From: Winogradskyella pacifica
Lineage (GTDB): Bacteria; Bacteroidota; Bacteroidia; Flavobacteriales; Flavobacteriaceae
Direction of reading: 5' to 3'
Assembly: GCF_013403915.1 (NCBI RefSeq)
Contig: NZ_JABFDI010000016.1
Span: 40,984 to 104,983 of the forward strand
DNA length: 64,000 nucleotides
The stretch's first letter is position 1, and every line of letters starts with the position of its first letter. The notes under the pieces were generated by a model, which saw only the letters and a list, made by a program, of their open reading frames with translations, searched no databases and had not been told where the DNA came from. A program made the position numbers and the translations under genes. Below are positions 18,325-27,522 of this stretch, in pieces.

Positions 18325-19161
18325 TTATTTTTTGAAATCGTCCTTGGTTAAATTAGTATTGAATTTTATGTTAGTCCAACTTACGATAATCCATGGCTTG
18401 TCATCGACGTCTGCATTCCATGTTGAAAGCTTATATTTTCGTTTTGTCGGCATTAATAAACCGTCAACTTCTTCATAGTCTAAAACCATCAAATTTGGAG
18501 TTTCCATTTTTCCAAAATCAGCTACTGTAAATAGAAACTGATCAACTAAGTTAGTGTCTTTATTAATATACAATTGGTAGATGTCTGTAGGTTTATCATT
18601 TTTTGAATCGAAACTCACCTTTACAACATCATAAGTTTTGCTGTCGATAGTTTTTTCTTCGATAAATTCATAATTCACTCCTGGATCTAATAATTTTTGA
18701 AACATAGTAAACCAGTAAAAATTTGTAGGTCTGTTAAAAGCGACTCTCTTTAAGTAGTCTTCATTCGTTAAAACGTCACCGTTATGTTTTAACCAATACG
18801 CGTTGCCGTCATAACCTTGTTCTATTACCCCTTCAAGGTTGGCTAATGTTCTTTCATGGGTATTATATGCTCCGTATGATAATTCACCGTCAAAAATATA
18901 TTTTTCAGTAGAGCTATCTGTTTTTCCATCTGGTGTTTGGTAAGTATACGTGTAAACAACATCTTTAAGTTGACTTAACTTTTCGTAGTTACCTACGTTC
19001 TGAACCATGTTAAAAACTAACTCATGTCCTTTGTTTTGAAATTTCGGCGCCTGTTCCTGTTCTACGGTGCTAGTTTTATTTTCAGGTTTTACTTGGTTCT
19101 CGTTTTTACAAGATACCAAAAGGCTAATTAAAAGAATACTTGTTGTTAGGTGAAGTCTCAT
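18325..19161 (-). CDS. Lipoprotein, DUF6503-like
   Basis: 278 residues. The signal has a lipobox at Cys18 (LLVSC). The mature part is a beta-rich domain resembling LolA/LppX-type half-barrels: repeated strands such as VYTYTYQTPDGKTDSS, EKYIFDGELSYGAY, and YDVVKVSFD followed by a dimer-contact-like TNLVDQFLFTV. I assign it to the DUF6503-type lipoproteins of Bacteroidota with moderate certainty. The exact role is unknown; such folds bind lipids or hydrophobic ligands. It lies 34 bp downstream of thrC and could be read from the thr operon. Confidence 0.6.
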   Translation of the reverse strand: MRLHLTTSILLISLLVSCKNENQVKPENKTSTVEQEQAPKFQNKGHELVFNMVQNVGNYEKLSQLKDVVYTYTYQTPDGKTDSSTEKYIFDGELSYGAYNTHERTLANLEGVIEQGYDGNAYWLKHNGDVLTNEDYLKRVAFNRPTNFYWFTMFQKLLDPGVNYEFIEEKTIDSKTYDVVKVSFDSKNDKPTDIYQLYINKDTNLVDQFLFTVADFGKMETPNLMVLDYEEVDGLLMPTKRKYKLSTWNADVDDKPWIIVSWTNIKFNTNLTKDDFKK

Positions 19162-19195
19162 TTATGGTAAAATTAAGTTAGTTATTATGCAGTCA

Positions 19196-20485
19196 TTATC
19201 GCAGTAAGAAGGCTTTCAATGCGTCATAAGAATTAATAGCGATTGCTACTTTTTCTTTGTGCATTACAGCTTCAATTTGTGGAGGTAAATCTATGTTTTC
19301 TCTAATTACGTCCTCAACAACATCTAAGAATTTTGTTGGGTGAGCCGTTTCTAAAAATACAACATGAGCCTCATTTTCTTTTAAGTAGTCTTTAGCTCCC
19401 AAATACCCTACAGCTCCGTGAGGATCTGCAACATAATTAAAATCATTATACAATTCTAAAAGAGCAGCTTTTGTCTCATCATCAGTGTAGCTGTACGATG
19501 ATAAATTAGCTTTTAACGTATCAAAGTCATTATTGTGTAATTCTTGAATTCTGATAAAATTACTCGGATTTCCAACATCCATAGCATTACTAATCGTTTG
19601 AACAGATGGCTTAGGATTGTACGTTTGAGAAATCATATAATTAACAACCGTAGCATTTGCATTGTTGGCTGCAATAAAATGTTTAATCGGTAAGCCTAAT
19701 TTTTGAGCCACCATACCAGCACAAATATTTCCAAAATTACCACTTGGAACTGAAAATACGAGGTCTTTGTTTTTAGACTTGAGCTGTTTGTAGGTAAACA
19801 TAAAATAGAAAAGTTGCGGTAACCAACGTGCAATATTAATGGAGTTGGCTGAAGTCAATTGCATTTTGCTCGTTAATTCAGTATCCATAAAGGCTTGCTT
19901 TACCATGTTTTGACAATCATCAAAAACACCATCAACTTCTAAGGCAGTTATGTTTTGACCTAGTGTCGTTAATTGTTTTTCTTGAATATCACTTACTTTT
20001 CCGCTAGGGTAGAGGATAACGACATTAACACCTTTAACACCTAAAAAGCCATTAGCAACCGCTCCGCCTGTATCTCCAGAAGTCGCGACTAAAACGGTAA
20101 CATCTTTAGTGTTAGTTTTATTAAAGTACCCTAAACAGCGTGCCATAAAGCGTGCACCAACATCTTTAAAAGCCATTGTTGGTCCATGAAACAACTCAAG
20201 TGTTGAAATGTTTTCATTGATTTCAACTACTGGAAAATCGAAGTTTAATGTTTCTTCCACAATAGTTTTTAAAACGTCTTCTGGAATTTCAGGAAGTATG
20301 AATTGCTTTATCGCTTCAAAAGCAATTTCAGAATTAGACTTGTCCTCAATGGTTTCAAAAAATGAAGCATCTAAAGGTGTAATAGATTCAGGAAAGTATA
20401 AACCTTTATCTGGTGCTAATCCTCTTACAACGGCATCTTCGAAGGTTGTATTGGGAGCTTTTTTATTTAAAGAATAGTAATTCAT
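19196..20485 (-). CDS. thrC: Threonine synthase
   Basis: PLP enzyme converting O-phosphohomoserine to threonine. A longer reading starts at 20533, but its first 16 residues come from the repeat-bearing insertion; the ATG at 20483-20485 gives MNYYSLNKKAP, the family N-terminus (429 residues). The PLP-lysine motif is GPTMAFKDVGARF (Lys in FKD), and the phosphate-binding loop SGDTGGAVANGFLG follows. It is the last gene of thrA-thrB-(four-helix bundle)-thrC. An inserted gene separates it from thrB. Confidence 0.95.
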   Translation of the reverse strand: MNYYSLNKKAPNTTFEDAVVRGLAPDKGLYFPESITPLDASFFETIEDKSNSEIAFEAIKQFILPEIPEDVLKTIVEETLNFDFPVVEINENISTLELFHGPTMAFKDVGARFMARCLGYFNKTNTKDVTVLVATSGDTGGAVANGFLGVKGVNVVILYPSGKVSDIQEKQLTTLGQNITALEVDGVFDDCQNMVKQAFMDTELTSKMQLTSANSINIARWLPQLFYFMFTYKQLKSKNKDLVFSVPSGNFGNICAGMVAQKLGLPIKHFIAANNANATVVNYMISQTYNPKPSVQTISNAMDVGNPSNFIRIQELHNNDFDTLKANLSSYSYTDDETKAALLELYNDFNYVADPHGAVGYLGAKDYLKENEAHVVFLETAHPTKFLDVVEDVIRENIDLPPQIEAVMHKEKVAIAINSYDALKAFLLR

Positions 20486-20952
20486 AGTGTTTTGACAGAA
20501 GACGGGAGACTGAGGACAGACTGCCGAATTCATTTTTAGTTAATGTTTCTTTTGAATGCTGCCATTTTGTTCATTAAGTGAAAAGCAGAATTGTATAATT
20601 CGATAAAAATTTCTTCTGAGATATAATTTCGTCGTTTTGCTTTAAATAAACAAGTTACTTCTTCAGCCAAAGAACGAATTGAGTATCCTATAAATTTACG
20701 TTGTTCAGGATTTGATTGACCAATTGAACCTTCAGAAATATTAAGAGCAATAGAATCTACAGCTCTCATAATTTGCGATGTTAAATTAAACTTTTCTTTA
20801 TTTGGAAAAAGTTGAGAAACATCATTTATAACTTCTCCGAAATCCATAGTATCTTGCCAAATAATCAGTTTTTCAAATTTGAATTTATTCATAATCTCAA
20901 TTTTAATTCTCTTCCATTTCTGTCTTCCGTCAATAGTCTTCCGTCATTTTTT
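20486..20952. repeat. Insertion between thrB and thrC with degenerate inverted flanking repeats
   Basis: The left flank has TGACAGAAGAC (20493-20503) followed by related GGGAGACTGAGGACAGACT. The right flank has GTCTTCCGTCA twice (20922-20932 and 20936-20946), the reverse complement of the left unit with one mismatch. Between them lies a four-helix-bundle gene. The arrangement suggests a small mobile or repeat-associated cassette inserted into the thr operon. Confidence 0.55.
20536..20892 (-). CDS. Four-helix-bundle protein (23S rRNA IVP / Avd-like family)
   Basis: 118 residues, the family length. The signature F-E-K-L-I-I-W-Q-D (6-14), LTSQIMRAVDSIALNISEG (37-55) and RSLAEEVTCL (73-82) are the standard motifs of the family found in 23S rRNA intervening sequences and as the diversity-generating-retroelement accessory protein Avd. 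Family members form barrel-like pentamers and bind nucleic acid. No reverse transcriptase or variable repeat is nearby, so this is a stand-alone copy. Its flanking inverted repeats and odd place between thrB and thrC suggest insertion as a cassette. Confidence 0.85.
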   Translation of the reverse strand: MNKFKFEKLIIWQDTMDFGEVINDVSQLFPNKEKFNLTSQIMRAVDSIALNISEGSIGQSNPEQRKFIGYSIRSLAEEVTCLFKAKRRNYISEEIFIELYNSAFHLMNKMAAFKRNIN

Positions 20953-21879
20953 CTACAAAACCCGAATCCCTTCGGTATTAATCTTAGAAACATAAGTTTC
21001 AAATTTTATATCTGTTTTTGAATAGATCATTTTAATAGCCTTTTCAACATTTTTTGCAGTAACTTCTCCTTTACTTAACATAAAAATTGAAGGTCCAGAG
21101 CCAGAAATCGCACATCCTAAAGCACCTGCTTGTAATGCTGCTGTTTTAACGTCATCAAAATGTGGAATCAATTGCTTACGATATGGTTCAATCACCACAT
21201 CGTGCAATGCGTCCTTAATTAGGTTGTAATCTGAAGTATGTAAAGCATGCACCAAACTACCCACATTTGCCCATTGTGCAATAGCATTGCTTAATGGAAT
21301 CTCTTTAGGTAAAATCGCGCGAGACTCTGAAGTTTTAATTTCAATTTGCGGATGAATTAACGTCGCAAATAAATCGGATGGAGTCGGTAGCTCTAATATT
21401 TGCAGTGGAGAAGCACTTTTTACAAGTGTAAATCCTCCAAAAATAGCAGGAGCCAAATTATCCGCATGTTCACATTGACTAGCCAAAGCTTCGCCCTTCA
21501 TAGCATAGTACGTCAGCTTAGTTTTATCTAATGGTCTTCCGAGGAGTTCGTTCATTCCAAAAACACTTCCCGCTGCACTAGCTGAACTGCTTCCAATACC
21601 ACTGCCTGGTTTTATGTTTTTATAAATTTCTATTTCAAAACCGCAATCGGGTTGTAAAGCTTCATACATGGCTAAAGCCGAAACTCCAGCGACATTTTTT
21701 TCGGCTTCAAACGGTAAATCATAGCCTTCAATTTTAGTGATTTTAATGCCTTTTTGATCCGTTTTTCTAATCACCATTTCGTCACCAATAGTGTCTAAGC
21801 AAAATCCAAGTACATCAAATCCACAAGCGACATTGGCTACCGTTGCAGGCGAAAATATTTTAATTTCTTCAGTCATCAT
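20953..21879 (-). CDS. thrB: Homoserine kinase
   Basis: GHMP-family kinase making O-phosphohomoserine. A longer reading overlaps thrA; two adjacent ATG codons at 21879 and 21876 directly after the thrA stop fit the family start (M-M-T-E-E-I-K-I-F-S-P-A-T-V-A-N), giving 308 residues. The ATP loop is PGSGIGSSSASAAG. The gap to thrA is 1 bp, so they are translationally coupled. Confidence 0.95.
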   Translation of the reverse strand: MMTEEIKIFSPATVANVACGFDVLGFCLDTIGDEMVIRKTDQKGIKITKIEGYDLPFEAEKNVAGVSALAMYEALQPDCGFEIEIYKNIKPGSGIGSSSASAAGSVFGMNELLGRPLDKTKLTYYAMKGEALASQCEHADNLAPAIFGGFTLVKSASPLQILELPTPSDLFATLIHPQIEIKTSESRAILPKEIPLSNAIAQWANVGSLVHALHTSDYNLIKDALHDVVIEPYRKQLIPHFDDVKTAALQAGALGCAISGSGPSIFMLSKGEVTAKNVEKAIKMIYSKTDIKFETYVSKINTEGIRVL

Positions 21880-21880
21880 A

Positions 21881-24355
21881 TTAGTTATTAGCGATTCTAA
21901 TGATATCAGCAAATAACCCAGACGCTGTAACATCTGCACCAGCACCAGCACCTTTAATAATTAAGGGTTGCTCAGGATAGCGTTGCGTGTAAAACATTAC
22001 AATATTATCTTTTCCTTTTAAGTTGTAAAATGGATGGCCTTCAGGAATTTCTTGAAGTCCAACTTTAGCTTTTCCATCATTAAATTCTGCTACAAATTTT
22101 AGTTGGCAGTTATGGTCTTGTGCAGATTTAAACAAGCCTTGATAATAGGCTTCGTCTTCAATCAATGTTTTGAAGAAGTCATCAACCGTATCAGAATTTG
22201 AGGCGTTTTCGGTTAAGAAATTGTCACTTTCAAGTTGAGATAATTCAATAGCATGACCACTTTCACGAGCCAAAATTAAAACTTTACGAGCGACATCAAT
22301 TCCGCTTAAATCTATTCTAGGATCTGGTTCTGTATAGCCTTCTTCTTGTGCTTGTTTTACAACATCGTAAAAAGTAGTTTCAGCATTAAAATTATTGAAT
22401 ATAAAATTAAGACTTCCAGATAAAACGGCTTGGATCGTGTTTATTTTATCTCCTGAAGTAATCAAATTACTCAAGGTGTCTAATACAGGTAAACCTGCAC
22501 CAACATTGGTTTCAAATAAAAACGACGCATTGTATTGTCTCGATAGCGCTTTTAACTCATTATAGTATTCAATATTACCAGAACAGGCTATTTTATTACA
22601 AGCGACTACAGAAATACTTTGTTTTAAATAGTTGCCATAAATATTAGATACGGCTTCATTTGCTGTAATGTCCACAAATACAGAATTTCTTAAGTTCAAG
22701 TTTTTAGCGTGTTCAAAAAAGCCATCTAAACTTGCTTTTTCACCGTTCTCTAATTCTTCCTTCCAGTTTTTTAAATTAATGCCTTCATCATTAACGACCA
22801 TAGTTCGAGAATTGGATAACCCAGCAATTCTTAGGTTGATTTTAAAATTCTCTTTGACGTAGGTTTTCTGCTGTTTAATTTGCTCAATCAGACGTTCTCC
22901 AACATTACCAACTCCAGTAATAAAGAGATTGATTTGTTTGGTTTTGATTTCAAAAAACTGCTCGTGTAAACTATTTAGTGCTTTTTTAACATCGTTTTTA
23001 TGAATCACAGCCGAAATATTACGTTCTGAAGCCCCTTGAGCAATGGCTCTAATATTCACGTTGTTTTTACCAAGTGTACTAAACATCTTCCCGCTTATAC
23101 CTTGATGATTTTTCATTTTATCACCAATTACGGCGATAATAGATAAGTTGGTTTCTAAAACAATAGGATCAATTTTTTGCAGCGCAATTTCATATTCGAA
23201 AACAGAGTCAATGGCTATTTTGGCACGTTGCGCATCGAGATCAGATATTCCGAAACAAATAGTATGTTCTGAAGATGATTGTGTAATTAAAATGATATTA
23301 ATTTTCTCTTGAGCAAGCGTTTCAAATAGCCGTTTACTAAATCCAGGCACACCAACCATACCATTACCTTGTAAGGTAAGTAGGGCTACATTATCAATAT
23401 TGCTAATTCCTTTTACAGGCGAATTTCCATTTGGAGTTACATTTTGAGTAATTGTAGTGCCAATAGCATCAGGATCTAAAGTATTCTTAATCACAATAGG
23501 AATTTTCTTTTTAAGCACAGGCATTACTGTAGGAGGATACAATACTTTGGCACCAAAATGAGATAACTCTACAGCCTCTTGATAAGACAATTCTACAATA
23601 GGTGCGGCTTGTTTTACTAATTTAGGATTAGTGGTGTACATACCACTAACGTCTGTCCAGATTTGTAATTCATCAGCATCCATGGCCGCTGCAATAATAG
23701 CCGCTGTGTAATCTGAACCACCACGACCTAAAGTTGTTATTTCACCATTGATAGAGTTTGATACAAAACCAGGCAATAAAACAATAGGACTAGAGTTTGA
23801 ATTAAAAAAGGATTGGATATTAGTGTTTGTAATATCGAAATATACCGTAGCATTATTAAAATTTGAATCTGTAACTATTAGTTCTTGTGAGTTCTTTAAT
23901 GCCGCGTCGATTGCTCTAGATTCTAATGTAAAGTAAATTATTGTTGATGATAATTTTTCACCAAAACTTAATAATTTATCCTTAGTTTTTGGAGACAATT
24001 CATTAATAAGATAAATACCATCTAAGAGACTTTTTAGGTCACTTAATTTTTCTGTAATTAAATCATGTAAATCATCCTGCTTTTTTTGTGTTGATTTATC
24101 GTTATCAGGATTTAAAAATAAACCTTCAATTACAGCATTGTGAATAGACCAAATGGTATCATATTTATTTTTGTAGTCTAAATCTTTATTACAAGCCAAG
24201 TTTCCTGCTTCTAATAATTTATCTGTAATGCCACCAACGGCAGAAACCACAACGGCAATATTGGTTGTTTTAGATTGTTGGTCTAAAATAGAAATAACTT
24301 TATTTATGTTTTCGGCTGAACCAACTGATGTTCCACCAAATTTGAGAACTTTCAT
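21881..24355 (-). CDS. thrA: Bifunctional aspartokinase / homoserine dehydrogenase
   Basis: 824 residues. The aspartokinase domain begins at once with KFGGTSVGS (4-12) and runs to about 290 (TLGRGGSDYTAAI near 208). Two ACT regulatory domains lie between about 315 and 460. Homoserine dehydrogenase occupies about 470-815 (NAD-binding FITGVGNVGERL, then YTEPDPRIDLSGIDVARK). It supplies homoserine for threonine and methionine. A 59-bp spacer separates it from a Thr/Ile-rich leader peptide, so attenuation by threonine/isoleucine charging is likely. Confidence 0.97.
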   Translation of the reverse strand: MKVLKFGGTSVGSAENINKVISILDQQSKTTNIAVVVSAVGGITDKLLEAGNLACNKDLDYKNKYDTIWSIHNAVIEGLFLNPDNDKSTQKKQDDLHDLITEKLSDLKSLLDGIYLINELSPKTKDKLLSFGEKLSSTIIYFTLESRAIDAALKNSQELIVTDSNFNNATVYFDITNTNIQSFFNSNSSPIVLLPGFVSNSINGEITTLGRGGSDYTAAIIAAAMDADELQIWTDVSGMYTTNPKLVKQAAPIVELSYQEAVELSHFGAKVLYPPTVMPVLKKKIPIVIKNTLDPDAIGTTITQNVTPNGNSPVKGISNIDNVALLTLQGNGMVGVPGFSKRLFETLAQEKINIILITQSSSEHTICFGISDLDAQRAKIAIDSVFEYEIALQKIDPIVLETNLSIIAVIGDKMKNHQGISGKMFSTLGKNNVNIRAIAQGASERNISAVIHKNDVKKALNSLHEQFFEIKTKQINLFITGVGNVGERLIEQIKQQKTYVKENFKINLRIAGLSNSRTMVVNDEGINLKNWKEELENGEKASLDGFFEHAKNLNLRNSVFVDITANEAVSNIYGNYLKQSISVVACNKIACSGNIEYYNELKALSRQYNASFLFETNVGAGLPVLDTLSNLITSGDKINTIQAVLSGSLNFIFNNFNAETTFYDVVKQAQEEGYTEPDPRIDLSGIDVARKVLILARESGHAIELSQLESDNFLTENASNSDTVDDFFKTLIEDEAYYQGLFKSAQDHNCQLKFVAEFNDGKAKVGLQEIPEGHPFYNLKGKDNIVMFYTQRYPEQPLIIKGAGAGADVTASGLFADIIRIANN

Positions 24356-24382
24356 ACTAAATATATTTTAAGAGAATAAAAT

Positions 24383-24438
24383 GTCTGTATAGACAATTAG
24401 GGACGGAGAACATATTATAAATTACCCCAAAGGGTAAT
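24383..24438 (-). promoter_or_regulatory. Putative attenuator structures of the thr operon
   Basis: A perfect stem ATTACCC / GGGTAAT with loop TTTG (24421-24438) covers the last Ile-Thr-Leu-Trp-Gly-Asn codons of the leader peptide. Downstream, CCCTAA can pair with TTGGGG of the same region, giving an alternative fold, and a small stem GTCT/AGAC (24383-24394) precedes an AT-rich run. Ribosome stalling at Thr/Ile codons could switch these. No strong classical terminator is visible, so the mechanism is uncertain. Confidence 0.45.
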
Positions 24439-24516
24439 AATCGTTGTAATAAAAAACATAAATGCACACATAGCGTGTGAATTGGAAATTATTGATATGT
24501 TATTTTTTTTCTTCAT
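24415..24516 (-). CDS. thrL: thr operon leader peptide
   Basis: A 33-residue ORF (ATG at 24514-24516, TAA at 24415-24417) ends 59 bp before thrA. It reads MKKKNNISIISN, then a region with Phe-Phe-Ile-Thr-Thr-Ile-Ile-Thr-Leu-Trp-Gly-Asn-Leu. The block ITTIIT (residues 23-28) contains the products of the pathway, threonine and isoleucine, as in the enterobacterial thr leader. A -7 element TACATTTG lies 7 bp upstream of its start. The symbol is by analogy; no sequence homology to enterobacterial ThrL is claimed. Confidence 0.7.
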   Translation of the reverse strand: MKKKNNISIISNSHAMCAFMFFITTIITLWGNL

Positions 24517-24523
24517 TACATCT

Positions 24524-24531
24524 CAAATGTA
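24524..24531 (-). promoter_or_regulatory. -7 promoter element of the thr leader
   Basis: TACATTTG on the minus strand matches TAnnTTTG. It ends 7 bp before the leader-peptide ATG, so the transcript would be nearly leaderless. Confidence 0.5.
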
Positions 24532-24741
24532 TTATTTTTATAACAATAAAAAAACAATTCGTTTCTTTTTAGGGATTTGTTAAAAATAGCGCTTCTAATT
24601 ATTAAAAATGAAACGAAACTTGCTGTTTGCAAGCGCTTTTAAAATCATACGAGTGCTATTCATGAATAAATTTTTCAAGCTTAAGAAAAATTACGTTATG
24701 AATATGCCATTAAACATCTATAAAACAATACTTATAATAAC
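24532..24741. other. Intergenic remainder between the thr leader and nnr
   Basis: This is the rest of the 386-bp gap between thrA and nnr; the leader peptide and attenuator fill the other part. It should hold the -33 region of the thr promoter and the divergent nnr promoter, but no clear TAnnTTTG is seen for nnr. Confidence 0.4.
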
Positions 24742-26295
24742 ATGAAATTATTTTCGAAAGCACAAATTTACGAAGGAGATAAATTAACCACAGAACGCCA
24801 AAATATATCTTCTACAGATTTAATGGAGCGCGCAGGAACTCAGATATTTAATTGGATGCATATGCGAATGCAAGGGGCGCAAGTGCCAATTCATGTATTT
24901 TGTGGTATCGGAAATAATGGAGGTGATGGCTTGGTTTTGGCAAGGCATTTAATTACCCACGGCTATAATGTGGTAACTTACATAGTGAATTGTAGCGATA
25001 AGCGTTCTAAAGATTTTTTGATTAATTACGATCGTATTAAATCGGCGTCTAAGAAATGGCCAATAATGTTGAGCTGCAAGGAAGATTTTACCGAAATTGA
25101 AATTGGAGTGGATGACATAATTGTAGATGCTATTTTTGGTATTGGTTTAAACCGACCACCAAATGATTGGGTAGCTAAATTATTTCAGAAGTTTAAAGCC
25201 TCTAAAGCATTTACCTTGTCTATTGATATCCCTTCAGGATTATATACAGATAAAGCCGTAGAAGACGAGAATGCCGTTGTTTCTGCGGGTTATACTTTGA
25301 GTTTTCAATCTCCAAAGTTGGTGTTCTTTTTGCCGGAAACGGAACATTACATTGGACAATGGGAAGCATTAGATATAGGCATAGATCGCGATTATTTAAT
25401 GCAAACCGAAACGGAGGTAGAGTTGATTTCAAAACATGAAGTCTTACCTATATATAAACCGAGAAGAAAATTTGCGCATAAAGGAGATTTTGGGCATGTT
25501 TTGATTTTAGGTGGAAGTTACGGAAAAATAGGCGCTGTTAATTTAGCGAGTAGATCAGCTTTAAGTGCTGGTGCAGGATTGGTAACTGCGTACATTCCAA
25601 AATGTGGATATCACAGTTTGCAAACGGCTATACCAGAAGTAATGGTTGTTACAGATGAAAATGAAACGCATATTTCAAATATTAATTTTGAGATAGAACC
25701 AACTGTAATTGGTCTTGGAGTAGGGCTTGGTACTTCTGCAGAAACGGCAAAAACACTCGAAGCATTTTTAAAGAAAAATAAAGCTTCATTAGTGATTGAT
25801 GCAGACGGTTTAAATATTTTGTCACAAAAGAAAACACTTTTAAAATTGTTGCCGGAACAAACCATTTTAACGCCACACCCAAAAGAGTTAGAGCGGTTAA
25901 TAGGAAAGTGGTCTAGTGATTTTGAAAAATTAGAAAAGGTAAAATTATTTTCTGAAAAATATAATGTGATTGTTTTAATAAAAGGAGCACATTCCATCAC
26001 AGTGAATAAAAATAAGCTGTATATAAATACCACAGGAAATCCAGGTATGGCAACCGCAGGAAGTGGTGATGTCTTAACCGGAATCATTTCGGGTTTAATA
26101 GCACAAGGCTATACAGCTTTGGAAGCAAGCATTTTTGGTGTGTATCTGCATGGTAAATCTGCTGATATTTCTTTGGAAGATTATGGTTATCAAAGTTTAA
26201 TAGCGAGTCATATAATTGAAGCTTTAGGTGAAGCTTATATCGATTTATTCAAACAACCAGAGCAGCCAAAAGAAGAAGCGCAACAAGAAAAATAA
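24742..26295 (+). CDS. nnr: Bifunctional NAD(P)H-hydrate epimerase / ADP-dependent dehydratase
   Basis: 517 residues. The N-terminal half is the YjeF_N epimerase (GIGNNGGDGLVLARHL near 56-71; DAIFGIGLNRP near 130). The C-terminal half is the carbohydrate-kinase-like dehydratase (VIDADGLNIL near 352, TPHPKELERL near 376, GNPGMATAGSGDVLTGIISG near 434-453). Together they repair damaged NAD(P)H hydrates. It stands alone with its own terminator. The last 15 residues are a Gln/Glu/Lys tail. Confidence 0.95.
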   Translation: MKLFSKAQIYEGDKLTTERQNISSTDLMERAGTQIFNWMHMRMQGAQVPIHVFCGIGNNGGDGLVLARHLITHGYNVVTYIVNCSDKRSKDFLINYDRIKSASKKWPIMLSCKEDFTEIEIGVDDIIVDAIFGIGLNRPPNDWVAKLFQKFKASKAFTLSIDIPSGLYTDKAVEDENAVVSAGYTLSFQSPKLVFFLPETEHYIGQWEALDIGIDRDYLMQTETEVELISKHEVLPIYKPRRKFAHKGDFGHVLILGGSYGKIGAVNLASRSALSAGAGLVTAYIPKCGYHSLQTAIPEVMVVTDENETHISNINFEIEPTVIGLGVGLGTSAETAKTLEAFLKKNKASLVIDADGLNILSQKKTLLKLLPEQTILTPHPKELERLIGKWSSDFEKLEKVKLFSEKYNVIVLIKGAHSITVNKNKLYINTTGNPGMATAGSGDVLTGIISGLIAQGYTALEASIFGVYLHGKSADISLEDYGYQSLIASHIIEALGEAYIDLFKQPEQPKEEAQQEK

Positions 26296-26302
26296 TGACA
26301 TA

Positions 26303-26340
26303 AAAAAAGCCTGTTTAAATAAATTTAAACAGGCTTTTAA
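26303..26340. terminator. Bidirectional terminator between convergent genes
   Basis: The stem AAAAGCCTGTTTAAAT / ATTTAAACAGGCTTTT has a 2-base loop with A/T runs on both sides. Confidence 0.88.
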
Positions 26341-26356
26341 TTCTCTGATGTTGGAA

Positions 26357-27394
26357 TTAGATATTCAACTCGTTAAATAAATCAATTAGAGCAGAACTAG
26401 AAGGTCTCGGTGCATCTGCACTCACAATATTTCCATTAGGATCTATTAATAAAAATCTAGGAATACCATTAACCTTATAGTCTTGTATAAACTGTGATCT
26501 AAAACCGTTATCTGCAATTAATTGCATACCACCTAATTCTTTCTCGTTAACCATCTTTTTCCAGCCTTTATAGGCTTCAGCAGCATCACCTTTGTAACCA
26601 CGACCTTCATCAACAGAAATGCTTACAAACTCTATATTTTTTCCTTCGTATTGTTTTTCAACCTTTTTAAGAGCGGGTATTTCTTTAATACAAGGACCAC
26701 ACCAAGTTGCCCATAAATCGATATAAACATATTTACCCTTTAAATCAGAAAGTGAAGTGTTACCTCCGGCATAATTTTCATAATTTTCAAAAGCAGGAGA
26801 AGCTGACCCTTTAGGGAAAGCGTTAAGTGTGGCTTGTTTGCTTTCCATAAATTTAGAAAGTTGCTGTACCGTCATATCTATGTTTTTATCCATAGAGGCA
26901 ACATGAGTAGAATCTACATCAGTATATTTAATTTTTAAATCTTCGTATGCAGATTTATAACCTTTAATAGCTTCTTCAACTTTTTTCATATCACTAGTAC
27001 CTACTAAATCTTCAGTAAAATAGTTTTTAGAGATTAAAAAAGACTGAACAGAAAAATTATTTAGATCTGACGCATCACCTTTAAACACCATAGAATCTAT
27101 AAACGATTCATAATCGGTTTCAAAAGATGTTGTGTTGTCATTTTCTAGGTAGATCTGACCATATTCTTTTCCATGTTGGAAGTTATAATCACCAGCGACA
27201 ACTTTTAAAGTATCTTTAAATGTACCATCCTCATTAACGGTAATAATTTTTTCGAAATCTCTTCCTTGAAAAACCTTAAGAGTTTTACTTTCATCAGGAT
27301 TTGCTATCTTCCCAGAAAGTGTAACATAATCTTTAGGTTCTCCTTTGCATGCAAATAAAGTTGCAGCAATACCAAGTAATAATAATCGTTTCAT
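26357..27394 (-). CDS. TlpA-family thiol-disulfide lipoprotein with N-terminal DUF4369-like domain
   Basis: 345 residues. The lipobox ends at Cys16 (LFAC). An N-terminal beta domain (about 22-110; LSGKIANPDESKTLKVF, VNEDGTFKDTL) resembles DUF4369, followed by a helical segment and a C-terminal thioredoxin domain (about 200-345) with active site Trp-Cys-Gly-Pro-Cys in LWATWCGPCIKEIP and the cis-Pro loop VNGIPRFLLID. This is a common Bacteroidota periplasmic thiol reductase. The gene is monocistronic. Confidence 0.88.
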   Translation of the reverse strand: MKRLLLLGIAATLFACKGEPKDYVTLSGKIANPDESKTLKVFQGRDFEKIITVNEDGTFKDTLKVVAGDYNFQHGKEYGQIYLENDNTTSFETDYESFIDSMVFKGDASDLNNFSVQSFLISKNYFTEDLVGTSDMKKVEEAIKGYKSAYEDLKIKYTDVDSTHVASMDKNIDMTVQQLSKFMESKQATLNAFPKGSASPAFENYENYAGGNTSLSDLKGKYVYIDLWATWCGPCIKEIPALKKVEKQYEGKNIEFVSISVDEGRGYKGDAAEAYKGWKKMVNEKELGGMQLIADNGFRSQFIQDYKVNGIPRFLLIDPNGNIVSADAPRPSSSALIDLFNELNI

Positions 27395-27522
27395 AACTCG
27401 TTTTTTTGTTCGAATGCAAAAATAAACATTAAAAAATTAATGCTTTGCTGGAATGAATTATTAACAAAATCTTGTAGAATCCAATTATATTCCCAAATTT
27501 TGAGAACTTAAAATCATTCCTT

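Noticed and set aside
20536..20892. Diversity-generating retroelement (Avd homologue)
   Set aside because: No reverse transcriptase, template repeat or variable repeat is found in the flanks; only the four-helix-bundle protein is present.
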